A stretch of 64,000 nt of DNA, from contig CM046851.1 in assembly GCA_025618425.1 (NCBI GenBank), positions 8,379,610 to 8,443,609 on the forward strand, in the 5' to 3' direction. Position numbers and translations under genes: made by a program. The notes under the pieces were generated by a model, which saw nothing but the letters and a program-made list of their open reading frames with translations, did no database searches and had not been told where the DNA came from. Every line of letters begins with the position of its first letter. Position 1 is the stretch's first letter. Positions 37,970-50,014 of this stretch are shown here, in pieces. The DNA comes from Heliocidaris tuberculata. Taxonomy: Eukaryota > Echinodermata > Echinoidea > Camarodonta > Echinometridae.

Positions 37970-38790
37970 GAAATATCTTATGGTCACTGGATTACAAAAA
38001 TATATATTCATGCTCACCCCCCCCCCTCCCCCCTCCCCCCGAGTGATTTTCAGAGGAATAGGTTCTGATTTAAGAAAGAATGTTATCCCATTCCCCCCCC
38101 CTCCCATCGAGTTTCCTCCTAAAATTCTGATGCCGCTATTGAAGATCAATTGCTTCAGCTCCATTGTAGATGCCATCCTCATCTCCAGCCCTTCCCCTCT
38201 TTCTCCTTCTCTCTCTCACTCTCTCTCCCCTTTCTCTCTTCATGCTCTTTCTCTCTCTCTTTCTGTCTTTCTCTCTCTCTTACACTTCTCATTTTGAAAC
38301 CACGTTATATTTACACTCATGTGACATGATAATGCTTTCGCTTCTCTCTATTTCCTTTACCCAGCAAATTCCCAACCTCACAAAGACCCACATAATATGA
38401 GATGCATGACCATTACTTTCGAAAACGAAACTAATTGAAACATGTATATATAATAAGAGGCCTGTCGAAATATCCAGACAATCATTTGCCGTTTCGAGTT
38501 TTATTCGGTCTAGCCCGAGGGATAAGGCTCACACTATTCCAGGTTTGTTGCATTTTGTAAAGATTCTTTATTTAATTTGAGGTGTAATAAAAAAAAAAGT
38601 GGAAGAAGAGTTGGTTGTTGTTGTTGTTGCTGCTGCTGCTGCTGTTGCCATTCTCGGCGTTGATAAGCACATGAATATAGCCGATGCCCGATAGGGATAT
38701 TTTATTTTTGTTTAGAGTCTTTCAGCTCTCTTGAAACACCCTATTTCACTACAGTATTAATACTTATGAGTGTAAGTAATGCGGTTAGGA
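37970..38790. other. Intergenic stretch with C/T-rich tracts
   Basis: Poly-C near 38016-38040 and 38090-38105, pyrimidine-rich CT repeats at 38195-38285, and a short TTG/CTG repeat at 38612-38647. No gene recognised. Confidence 0.6.
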
Positions 38791-39320
38791 ATGTTGATGG
38801 TTGTGGGAAGTGGTAATGGTAGTGGCGATGGTGGTGGCCACGGTGGTGATAGTGGTGTGGTTTTAGTGGTGGTGGTAATGGTAATGATGGTAGTGGCGGT
38901 GGTGGTGTTAGAAGTGGTAGTGATGGGGGTGATGGTGGTGGTCACGGTGGTGATAGTGGTGTGGTTTTGGTGGTGGTGGTAATGGTAATGATGGTAGTGG
39001 CGGTGGTGGTGTTAGAAGTGGTAGTGATGGTGGTGATGGTGGTGGTCACGGCGGTGATAGTGGTGTGGTTTTGGTGGTGGTGGTAATGGTAATGATGGTA
39101 GTGGTGATGGTGGTGTTAGAAGTGGTAGTGATGGTGGCGATGGTGGTGGTCACGGCGGTGATAGTGGTGTGGTTTTGGTGGTGGTGGTAATGGTAATGAT
39201 GGTAGTGGTGGTGGTGGTGTTAGAAGTGGTAGTGATGGTGGTGATGGTGGTGGTTTTGGTGGTGGTGGTAATAGTGGTGGTGGTGGTGGTGATGTTACAA
39301 GTGGTATTGGTGTTAGAGAT
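38790..39320. repeat. GGT/GAT minisatellite with period of about 103-108 bp
   Basis: The higher-order unit runs from 'cacggyggtgatagtggtg' through 'ttagaagtggtagtgatgg' and occurs about five times. It fades into simple GGT/GAT repeats to about 39670. Frames open through it are repeat artefacts. Confidence 0.85.
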
Positions 39321-40163
39321 GATGTTGGCGACAGAGATGGTTGTGTGGCGATGATGATGGTGCTGGTGATGTTGTATTAGTGGTTGAAAAGTAAATGCAG
39401 GATATTAGAGGTGATGGTGTTGGTGATGAAAATGGTGTTGGTGACGAAAATGGTGGTGATTTTGACGCAAGTGATGTTGGAGGTGGTCGCGATGGTGGTC
39501 ATCAGTCATGGTGATGCGGATTGTGATATTGGCGTAGCTGGTGTTCAGGTGTTGGCGTTACCGTTAGTGATGGTTATAAAGATGGCAGTGCTGGTGGTAC
39601 TTTTTGATGGTGCTACTGGTGGTAGAAATGTTTGTACTTGTGGCTTTGGTATTGGTGATGCTGATAGTTTATGAGGAAGATAAGATTACAGAGATTGAAT
39701 TTCATTCTCTGCCCTATCACTCGGTCATCTTTTTTCGTGCTTTATTCAGAGGACTATTCCATCCGGATTTTCTCATTATATTAGGAGCAGTTTAACAATT
39801 TCAAGAATTATTTCAGACATCTGCGGTGAAGAAGATGGCGTTGTTCATGGTGGTCATTGAAGTGGTGCTTGTGGTAGTAATGATGGCAATATTGATAGTT
39901 GTGGACTGTGGAGTTTGTATTGTTGTTGGTGATGTTAACGATAGTTCATGAGAATGATAAGATTAAACTGATTTGATTGGGGTCATTTCAATAATTTCCC
40001 TACTACTGCGCATGGGTCACCTTTTTCGCGGTTATTTTCTGAGGAATGTTTCGTCCGGGTTTTTCAACTATTACATATAGGTGCCCTTTGACAAGACACG
40101 GATCGTTGTAACCACACGTTCAAGAATTATTCCAGACACCTACACCAAGTAGAAGATTACAAA

Positions 40164-43046
40164 ATGTCCGAATTTTCACCTTTCCGTGCTGTTTTTAACC
40201 TGTATGAGACCACTCCACCAGCACCGGGATTCGAGACCTTCTTAGAGGGGGTCCAACACACCTTCGCATTCGTCGAGAAGGACCCCAGCTTCGTCGTTGG
40301 TCAGCTGCACCAGAATCTAGATTCTGAAGGTAAACGCAAACTTCGTTCAGAATTTTATCAAAAGTTCAGCGGATTTTTGTTTAAACTGTAGATGAACGAA
40401 TTATATTGTGTAATTCTTGTTTCTGTATTTTTAAAATATATGTCTGCTCATTGCAACCATAATGTAGACCGATTTTTTAAATATAATTTTGGGTTCAATT
40501 AATAGATTTCAGTTCATCCATGTTGAAATGAAAATGAAATACAAGATAATACATTTATAATTCTATCTAAATTTGACGAAGGTCTTTTCAAGTATGCTCA
40601 CTACGCGAGTTTCAGCGACGCCAGCTTTGATGCTTTTGCCCGGGAACCTTCAGCGGAGTGGCTTGCAGCTATAGAAGAGGGGCACGGCAAACGGGGACAC
40701 CAAATCAGACACCCAGGTAAGTTTTTTACTTCTCTTTCTCGAAGCCGTTCTTAATGATTTTTAAAATCCTCCCCGTTTAACTCCTCTCATCTCTTCTCCT
40801 ATATTTTCTTCCCAATCAGTCTCCCCCTCCTTTTTTTTAGTTTCCTTCTTTAACTCAAATTTCTTCTCCAGCTTTCATCTGCGCCCTTCTAAGGCCCTTC
40901 TCCTTCTCTTCCAATCTCCTCCTATCTCCTCTCTTTAATAATCTTCCTCCATTTCCTCCTCCTTCATCTCCTTCCCTTCCTTTGTCGCATCCTCTTCTTT
41001 CTTTTCACTCCATGCCTCTCAAATTCATCATTCCCATCCTTCTACTCCGACTCCCCTTCTCCTTCCCGTACTTCTCCTCATCCTTTCTTTCTTTCTCCTT
41101 TTTCCCAGAATTTCTTCTATACACCCTTTCCTTCATTTCCCTCATTGGCAGAATTGAAATTTAAAAGTGGGGGGGGGGGCATCTAAGCTGAGGGCACTTT
41201 ATTCTCCACTTCTTCTCTCTTTCTCCCTCACGTGCCTCCGGCCCCCTGGTGCCTCCCCCCCCCCCCCCCCCCCCGTGGGCGCTTGCAAGGTATTTGTGTA
41301 ATTAACACATGAATCGTAGATTTCAGCATGGCAGCCGCATATGTTTACATAATCCTGACAATATCATTTGACTACTTTTGAGAAAGCAATACAATTTTCA
41401 CAATTTAATAACTTATTATTGGAATGATCGTTTGACACTAAATTGCACCCTAAGAGAGCTACAATACTCAAGATTTTACTATTTAAATTTTACCTGAATT
41501 GAATGATACACTTTGGAGTTATTAAGGCTTATAATGCCTAAATATGTTTTTTTCTCTACATCCAGAGCATTTTGGGCAGCAAAGCTTGGTTTATGGGCAC
41601 TTTGGTGTTTTATTCAGGGGCATGTTTCACCCCCTTCCCGATAGAAATTTTTGTCAGTTTTGATATTTTCGCAATGTACACCCTATCTCTTCCTTTGGAA
41701 AAGATTTGGTCTATGTGCCTTAAGGAAAAAAAATTGCACCACTATTTAGGGACGGTCTGACAACCCATCTCGACGGAAAATTTTGTCAGTTTTGGTGTTT
41801 TGGTAATGTATAGTCATATTCATACACCTTCCTTCTGACAGAATTTGGCGCCTTTTTTTTGGGGGGGGGGGGGTGGGGCTCTGGGGGCCAAACCCGGCGG
41901 CTTCGTTCGAGCTGACAAACTTTTTGTGAATGTGTGTGTGAATGACATGGGAGGTATAAGTAACTTTAAGGCGTCAAATCTCATATGTAAAATGGGGTGA
42001 CTATTTCGGGACAGGCTCCCAGAATATATTTCTTGTCCGATTTTGTTCAAACTTTCACCAATCTGGCTAACTCTAATTTCCTGCTTTCTGCCAGAGCAAC
42101 TTGCCATTAAGGTTGGATTTCCTTTTAACATGTCATTTCTGTATTTGGTGTTTTAAAGGTAGCTTCGAGGAGATTGCCACCTTGTCAGGTGAGAAATGGT
42201 GCCCGAAGACACAGGCTGCTGATAACAGCATCTTCCTTCTTGCTCCGTTTAAGGTGAAGTACTGTCTGAAAAAAAAAAATGTAAAAATCATTAACTATAT
42301 GCTCTAAATAAGAAAGAAAGAAAGCTTGATAAAAGAGATAGGAAAAGCCTGATGGAGAGGAAGAGTAAGAACGAGAAAGAGAGAGGTAAAGAGTGAGAAA
42401 GCGGGAGAGGGACAGAGAGAGGAAGAGAGGGGAGGGACAGAGAGAGAGAAGTGAAGAAAGAGAGAGAGAAGAGAGAGAGAAAGAGGGAGAGGAGAGAAAG
42501 AGAGAGACAGAGGAAGAGAGAGAGAAGTGAAGAAAGAGAGAGAGAAGAGAGAGAGGAAGGGAGAGAGACAGAGAGAGAGAGAGAGAGAGGGGGGGGGGGA
42601 GGGGGAAGAGAGCGAGAGAGAGAGAGAGAGAGAGAGAGAATGTGGTGTAGGAGGGGGTGTTGGAGTGGGTGGTGATGGGCAGGAAAAGCGGGATGCATTT
42701 CACTTCCCTTTGACAAAATTGTGAATAAATTAGATGGTAATTAATAAAAGATGTAGAATTTTACTATCAGATTATAAAGAATTGTCTTGATATACAATGC
42801 TATTTCACAGGATGTGCCAGAGGATTTCGAGCAGAACTGGAAGGCTTTGTCGGGAGCGACGCTCTTAGCTGAGAGCTTGCCGAAGGGTGTGGTCTTTCAC
42901 GAAGCGGGACTCTTCCGGAAACTTGGTGGCCCCACCCCGTTCAGGTGCCAATACTTGTCTTTCCCAATCACGAAATATTCTGAATCTGATGTATACCATT
43001 GTATAAGATCATCCCATAATAATTCTAGTACAATTAATCCTTGGAC

Positions 43047-43107
<61 letters not shown>

Positions 43108-43557
43108 CGATGATGATCGAAGATGATGATGATGGTGGTGGTGGTGGTAATGGTGATAATGATACTTGTGGTGGAAGTGACGGCGGACAAAGTTGCTTGC
43201 CTAGTAACTCCTTGGGCAGGCGATTATGACTATGATAATATGATGAAGATGTTGTTGATAAGATAATGATGGTAACATGTCGCAAACATCATTAAGATAA
43301 TAAAACTGCAACTTTAAACGCTGGACCTGGTATTTATAATAAATCCAATTGTCGGCATATTTATGTCTGTTATATATGTTCCTAGATATATACTCCGATG
43401 TGAACTGCTGCCGGTGTCAAGTGAAGAATCCGCTGGGGTCACTGATGTTCTCGGTTCTCTTGCGGGTATCCGGAGCAAGCTGTCCGAAGATGGAGTTCCT
43501 CTCGTAAACCTGTCGGCTTACAAGATCATCATAGTCTCCAAAAGAAAAGACAAGTAA
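40164..43557 (+). CDS. Putative dimeric alpha/beta-barrel (ABM-like) protein, 233 aa
   Basis: Five exons join in frame: 40164-40329, 40582-40716, 42159-42253, 42811-42944 and 43386-43557 (stop TAA). They total 702 nt, 233 residues. Every border is GT-AG, and the phases (1, 1, 0, 2) match across each junction. There is no signal peptide or membrane segment, so a cytosolic protein is likely. The first half has a pattern typical of antibiotic-biosynthesis-monooxygenase-type domains: a strand near the N-terminus (FRAVFNLYE), a helix (FLEGVQHTFAFV), then 'DPSFVVGQLHQNLD' and an aromatic 'FKYAHYASFSD'. The second half repeats a strand-helix-strand layout (DNSIFLLAPFK ... FRYILRCELLP ... AYKIIIVS), so I infer two ferredoxin-like repeats. 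The family call rests on pattern only, with no search. Exons 3 and 4 are separated by a long GA-rich tract. The gene structure is well supported; the function is unknown. Confidence 0.72.
41531..42022. mobile_element. Second copy of the 9868 MITE-like element, left end missing
   Basis: The body 'aatgcctaaatatg' to 'atttcgggacaggctcccag' is collinear with 9868-10432. The left terminal repeat is absent. It lies in intron 2 of the ABM-like gene. Confidence 0.8.
42330..42645. repeat. (GA)n-rich tract
   Basis: Purine-only GA/GGA repeat of about 300 bp in intron 3 of the ABM-like gene. Confidence 0.9.
43046..43110. repeat. (GAT)n microsatellite
   Basis: About 20 GAT units in intron 4 of the ABM-like gene. 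Confidence 0.9.
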
Positions 43558-43638
43558 ACAAACTGAACGAGAAAAGTAAAGTTGGGTAGAGAAAAGTGAT
43601 GCATCTAGAAAATGAAAATGAAAGTGTTTGCCAATGTG

Positions 43639-43644
43639 AATAAA
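43639..43644 (+). promoter_or_regulatory. Candidate polyadenylation signal AATAAA
   Basis: A canonical AATAAA lies 82 bp downstream of the stop codon of the ABM-like gene, a typical spacing for a short metazoan 3' UTR. Confidence 0.5.
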
Positions 43645-43649
43645 CTTAT

Positions 43650-45246
43650 TTTCTGGAATTATCGTTTGAAAAAGAGTTATTTGGAAAAAGTTTCCATCAA
43701 TATGATTAAGCTCCAGTTTATGTCCGGGTGATGATTTACTTCTCTTGTTTCCAGTACTACAGAACGCAAGTACGTAAACAAAAATGACTGAAATTGTTTA
43801 ATTTTTTTTCTGCGAATTATTTTGCTCTATTTGTTTGGTTTGGTTTCTTGTTTATCTTTTCACTAATAACACTTGTTATTGACTTTTTCGGTCAGATCCG
43901 AAAATGAGTTAAACTACTGTGTGTATATAAAAAAGTATACCCAACTTTGGCAGCTTGTAATTAAAAAATTATAACGTCTATGGGCTTAAAATCTTTTCAG
44001 TAGTAAAGAGCAACTTAATATTCTGCCCAGTGATACCTTATTCATAACCGTGCTGTAACGCATGGGCGCAAATACATGTACATACACATACTCTATTAAG
44101 ACTCTATACTTTGATGAAGACTACTTTTTGAAATAAAAACCTAATTTTGAACTACAATGCTTGGTTATCTGTGCTAATGAATACTGAAAATAATGGGAAT
44201 GATATTTCATCTGTGAAGAAAAAATGTTTATGAATCATTGTAGTATTTATAAAAAAATCATGACAATTGTTCTTATAACATAACCTTAAAAAGGTCTGGA
44301 TTACCTTAAGTATCATTTTTTTAATGTCCTGATGATCTGAATGACTGAATATACCCAGACTTTGAAAAGCTACACTATGTGAGTTTTCTTCTTCCTTTGA
44401 ACTAGTTAATTGAATAATTGGTGAATAGTACTTGTTCACCTTAACTTCGATAGATGTGTCCAACACTCAGACACATGTATAGCATAGGGCTCATTAATAT
44501 ATAAACATATAATTTTAGCCTATATTGGAGTACATAACCAGACAGAGGTGTTTGAGTTTTCTTGTATGAAACTATGAATTATTCTAATCAGGTAACATTT
44601 CATTCATGTGCATTGGAGAGTATAATAATATGAGAATGCACAACTGAATAAAATAGTATGTAATATTAAGTTGGCACTATACTGACATGGGCCCGTGGCT
44701 GATGGGATTATGGGATTATTATTGTATTATTTTCTGTTTTCAAATTTGGCCCCCCCCCCCTTTTTTTTTTTTTTTTTTTTTACCTAGTTACCAGTTACGT
44801 CTTGTTTAAAATTTGCTTCAAAAATACTTCAGCAATACGATTTGGCACCTCTTTCCAAGAAATAGAGATCATAGCAATTGTATGTAATTATGTGAGTTAA
44901 ATGTTTTCACTACATGGTTCCTTTTTGTTGTTAGATTAAACACTTATATTATGTAATAGTCAAGAGAAAGTATTTTTATGAAACTTCAATGATAATAATA
45001 ATAGCTAATTTTCATATAGCGCTTTCCCCCTGAGGCTCATAGCGCTTTACAGCGCTTTACAACTTTAGGAGATACAGTGTATTATCATTTACATCAGACA
45101 CCGATTCAAAGTTTATGCTGGGAACTGGTGCTATATTCACGAAAAAGGGGTACTGTTGTGAATATCTGAGTATCGCTTTGCAATTTTAGTGATCATATCT
45201 TTATGGATAGGCTATGTATGGACATGTGCGATATACAAGAACCCAC
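43650..45246. other. Intergenic stretch, one mariner-like terminal motif
   Basis: No coding. The 'aaaaagtatacccaacttt' at about 43930 is the inverse of 'agttgggtatactttttt' at about 47673, suggesting ends of a Tc1/mariner-like MITE family. A poly-C/poly-T junction lies at 44751-44781. Confidence 0.45.
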
Positions 45247-45441
<195 letters not shown>

Positions 45442-45845
45442 GTATACATGATATGACTCGACCAAAAACAATAAAGGACCATGTTTTTTTTAATCAGCCT
45501 GAACAATTTTCCACTTTCCAAAAACGAGAAAATTGCTTACAAAAAGAAAAATTATATTTACTGAAAAATGTGATAATTGTACATGTATTTTGTTTATACA
45601 GACACGTTAAAATTATATTTTATGAAAAATATATTATTATATTCATTCCAGGGAACCTACAAAATAATACTGTGTTTTCCAGTGGTTTCCATTTTCATTT
45701 CAAAATTTTGTGTTTTCCTATGCTTTGTAAATTTCGTTATTAATTATGGATAGGAAATAAATTTGTATACAAATCAATCAACACCAAACGCTTGGATTTT
45801 TGTATTTTGTTTTCTTGCTTTTATGGCTTGTAGACACCCTTTTCG

Positions 45846-45896
45846 TTAACCCAGGGAGATGGAAGAGATATCTCTCTTCCACCTCCCAGGTTAACC
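45846..45896. repeat. Imperfect hairpin, about 23-bp arms
   Basis: GTTAACCCAGGGAGATGGAA and its near-inverse TTCCACCTCCCAGGTTAAC flank a short centre. A few mismatches are present. There is no evidence of transcription. Confidence 0.7.
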
Positions 45897-46265
45897 TAAA
45901 TCTTATTACAAACCACATGCGGGGGGAGGGGGTGTCGGTGAGTCTTTGTATGTGTCTGTATGTATAAATAAACATGAATGTCAGATATGGATATAATTAG
46001 AGATAATTAGAAAACTCTATTTTTCTTCTTCAAATATAATATCACCCCACATTCCAATCAGACAGGTCTGTGGTGCGCAGATGGAAATAGTACAGAGAGA
46101 GAAGAACTCATTTGCTTGCTAAGATAATTATGAAGAGCTGCTTTGAAGTTGACTTTACCTTGGATTGTTTTTTATAGAGTTAGACAAACTCTACGGCGGC
46201 AATCTAAAGGGTTGTTGTCGTTTGGGGGGGGGGGGACGAAGGCCACAATTTTTTTTTTCGAGTGT

Positions 46266-46497
46266 ATGACATTTGCTCCTGCCACAATTGCTCCAGTCTA
46301 ACTTTGCCATGTTAATCCTAAACTAAACCTAACCCTAACCCTAATTCTATAATCTTTACATTGTCCTGAACAAAAAAAACAACAAAAAAACAAAAAAACA
46401 ACAACAACAACATACATACAAATTATGACCTTGACCTTAACCTTTGACCTTTCGAGATATGTACTGTGGTGCAAATGTCCCAGGAGCAAATGTCGGG
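46266..46497. mobile_element. MITE with telomere-like tract, copy 2
   Basis: It has the same inverted ends ('gacatttgctcctgccacaa', 'cccaggagcaaatgtc') and the same interior order (CCTAACCCTAACCC, then 'ttaacctttgacctttcgag') as 15914-16117. Confidence 0.75.
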
Positions 46498-46782
46498 GCC
46501 CCTTTTTATCAACTTCCAAAATAGCCAAGTTTTACAAAAGTTATATAAATCATGTGGTGTCCCCCCACCCCCACCTCCCTCCCGACATTTCAAAATGGAT
46601 CAGGCTTTTCAAAAATTATTTTCAAAATCCTCTTGCACCAAGTTTGGGCTGAAGCAAAGAATGTGGGTCAAAACCAATTATGCATTTGTTATTTCAGTTT
46701 GAAAACAATTGCTTGGTTATTGCAATTGATTTTGTGCATTTGAGCACTCCACAGAGTGGATTTGGCGCTATATAAGTTACAT

Positions 46783-46950
46783 TTATTATTATTATCATTA
46801 TTATTATTATCATTATTATTATTATTATGATTATTATTATTATTGTTATTATTGTTATTATTATCATTATTATGATTATGATTATTATCATTATGATTAT
46901 GATGATGATGATGATGATGATGATTATTATTATTATTATTATTATTATTT
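46783..46950. repeat. (ATT/ATC)n microsatellite after 'ggcgctatataagt'
   Basis: Trinucleotide repeat immediately after a SINE-tail-like motif. Confidence 0.9.
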
Positions 46951-48231
46951 GAATAGAAAAGGTGTTAGTGATAACTCAAACTCAAGAAAAGGCTTTTTAC
47001 AAGCAAGATTTATGATCTTTTCTTTGACATGATGACACAATCTCGGGTTCATCCGCATCCCTTATCATTTTAAGGAAAGTCTTTTTATTGAGTCATTCAA
47101 GATGGACAAAGTTTATTTGGGAAGATATCTTTTTTTAATGAAAGTCTACCATCATTTGCTTTGGTAATCATCAATACTTGTATCTTTCTTTGTATTTTTT
47201 TTTTCAATCTTTAAAGTCAGTATACCTTTTAGTTTATGCGCTATTCGAGAAAAACACTTTATGCACCTTTTGCAGGTGAAATGTTACAGTGCAGCGAGTT
47301 TTTAGTTATCATGAGACAAGAAGTACTGTTAGAAGGCTGTTAAAATAAATTGAGATTGTTTTATGAATTGAAACAAGATCATGTGAAAGCTTAGGCCAGA
47401 TCGCTTTAAACAATGAAGCATTGAAGCACGAAAGAAAATTAAACTTTTAATAGGATTTTAGACTAAAGTAACACATACATATGGCTTGACCCACATTCGT
47501 TGCATCAGCCCGAACTTGGTACAAGGAGATTTTGACGACATTTTTTGAAAACGCTGGTGGCAGAAAAGTCATGCATGAGTGAGGTATCATTGGACAGAAA
47601 ACAAGTTACTCTTCACCATGAAATAAATATCAAGGTCATATTGGTTATAGCTTTTTAATGAGAAGTTATCAAAGTTGGGTATACTTTTTTTTATACGGAC
47701 TGTACATTATCAGAATCAATTACTTGTATGTAATTATCGGAAAGGGATATGAGCGAAGATATCTTGTCACGGCAGGGGTGGGGGACTCGAATAAACTTTT
47801 TTTCTCTCATTATTTGCTGTACATTTTGTTTTAGTCTTCAAAATTTCCGGGTGACATGTCCACTCGCCCCACCCCCGGATCGTCGCCCCTGGATAAAGGT
47901 GTCTAATGTAAGTGCACATTTTTTTTTTTTTTTTTTTCTTATAGAATATTAACTGGGCTCTAATCAATTTTGATTTTGGACACATGTCCTTCACTTGTCT
48001 TTGAAATATTGGGGAGTGGGTCGATGACTGGGGGACATGATTACAAATAGACCATAGACCTACTTACTCCACCTTTTTTTGTTGACCAGCCGAAGGTTTA
48101 GACTTTTAGTGCTCCGATATAGTAGATATACATGAAAGTTATTATGTTTTATTTTTTAAGGAGGAGGGGTTGTATTTGTTCTGTTTTGCTATCATCGTAA
48201 GAAATCTGTTATTACTGAATACAATGCACAA

Positions 48232-49630
48232 GCAGGGGCGGCGGAGCGTTTTTCAAAGTGGGGGGGGGGGGCACCAATAGTATATTTTCCCTTCTGATAA
48301 GTGCCCTTTTTCACCTCTGATAAGTGACCCTTTTTCTTCGTATGACTCCCCCTTCTTCTTTCTAATAGGTGCCTTTTCATCTTCTGATAAGTGCCCTTTT
48401 TAAGCTCAGATAAGTCCCCTTTGAAATCCGACAAGTGTCCCAAAAAGGGGCACTTTTGGGGGAAAAAAGGCACCTACAACGGGTGAAAACAAGGCGGAAA
48501 ATGCCACTTTGAGACATCAGTATACCGCTGCATTCTGATTAATACACTATTCTAAACTTTCTTTTTTCATTTTTTTTTTCCCATTTTTTTCATTTTTATG
48601 TCTTATGTCTTAACATGTTTCTAGATAAAAACTACTTTGCAGTTGAGTGTAATGGTCTGATTGAGCGAGCAAAATATTTAAGATATTTTGAATAGCAGCG
48701 ATTTTCCTAATATGATAAGAAGACAATGGTAAATGCGAGCGAGCGTAGCGAGTGAGCTTTGGAAAAATTGTAGAAAAAATTGTCCTCCTTCCCGTTATGA
48801 TTTAGAGGCACTGCTCATTCTTGTATAATTTAGGGAATTGTGTCACTCCTGCCCCCTGCTCCACTGCCTCACATTCGGCTGATATCAGTAGGGGAATCTC
48901 TTATTATGAAGTCTCTCTGATTATTTGGAGCTAGGTATATGGCTCTTTTGTGGACTTTAGGGCACAGTTTATAAGCGACATCGGGGTATATGGGTAAAAT
49001 ATATTAAATATATATGGGTATATAGCTGGGCACTTATCATAAGACAAAAGGGGCACTTATCAAAAGGGAAAATAATACTATTAGAAAGAAAAAGGGCACT
49101 GATCAGAAGCAAAGGAGGCACTTAAAAAGAGGCATTTATCAGAGGTGAAAAGGGCACTTATCATAAGGAAAATTGCACTATTAGAACGGAAAATGGGCAC
49201 TAATCAGATGAAAACAGGGACACTTGTAGGATTTCAAAGGGCACTTATCAGAAGGTGAAAAGGCACCTATTAGAAAGAAGAAGGGGGAGTCATACGAAGA
49301 AAAAGGGTCACTTATCAGAGTTGAAAAAAAGGGCACTTATAAGAAGGGAAAATATACTATTGGAACGGAAAATGGGCACCAATCAGACGATAAGGGGGCA
49401 CTTATTAGATTTCAAAAAGGGCAGTAATGTCTGAGGTTAAAGGGGGCACTTATCAGAAGGTAAAAAGAGCACTTATTAGAAAGAAAAAGGGGCACAATAC
49501 AAGAACAGGAGGCACTTATCAGCTATGAAAAGGGGCACTTTTCATAGATAAAAAGGGGCACTTTTGGGGTACTTGAAAAAGTGTGGGGGGGGGCACTGTG
49601 CCCCCCTGTCCCCCGGGAGCGCCGCCTCTG
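48232..49630. repeat. Inverted minisatellite, 'aagggcacttatcagaagg' family
   Basis: Complementary-sense units (e.g. 'cttctgataagtgcccttt') fill 48280-48480. Forward units fill about 49020-49610. The ends are inverse ('aggggcggcg' and 'cgccgcctctg'). The intervening 500 bp is AT-rich and unrelated. Confidence 0.8.
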
Positions 49631-50014
49631 TAAGCGCAAGGAAATATGTATATAAATAGAGGTCAAATAAATGACTGTGACGTCACTGTGAAAAACATAG
49701 TTGCCTCGAATTTAATATTGATTCATGCTTGAAATATTTCAAAAGGCAAAATGGTATAGTAGGCCTATAGATAGATGGGAAAAGATATATTTTAAGGAAA
49801 ATAGAAGAGGGAGGAAGAAAAATAGGAAATTTCATAGAAAAGTGAGAAGGTGAAGTGTGTATACATGTATTATGTTTAAGTGTAAAAAAGGGAGAAAAAG
49901 AGTGATGAGAAAAAAGAGGAAGCAAATGCTTTCCCAGAAATCTCATTATAAGAATTAAAATTTTAAAATGAATTTTAAATAAAGAAAAACACACATCTCA
50001 AACTATTCTGTCAT

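Noticed and set aside
42185..42716. Ser/Leu and Arg/Glu open frames up to 172 codons
   Set aside because: They are readings of the GA-rich tract in an intron of the ABM-like gene.
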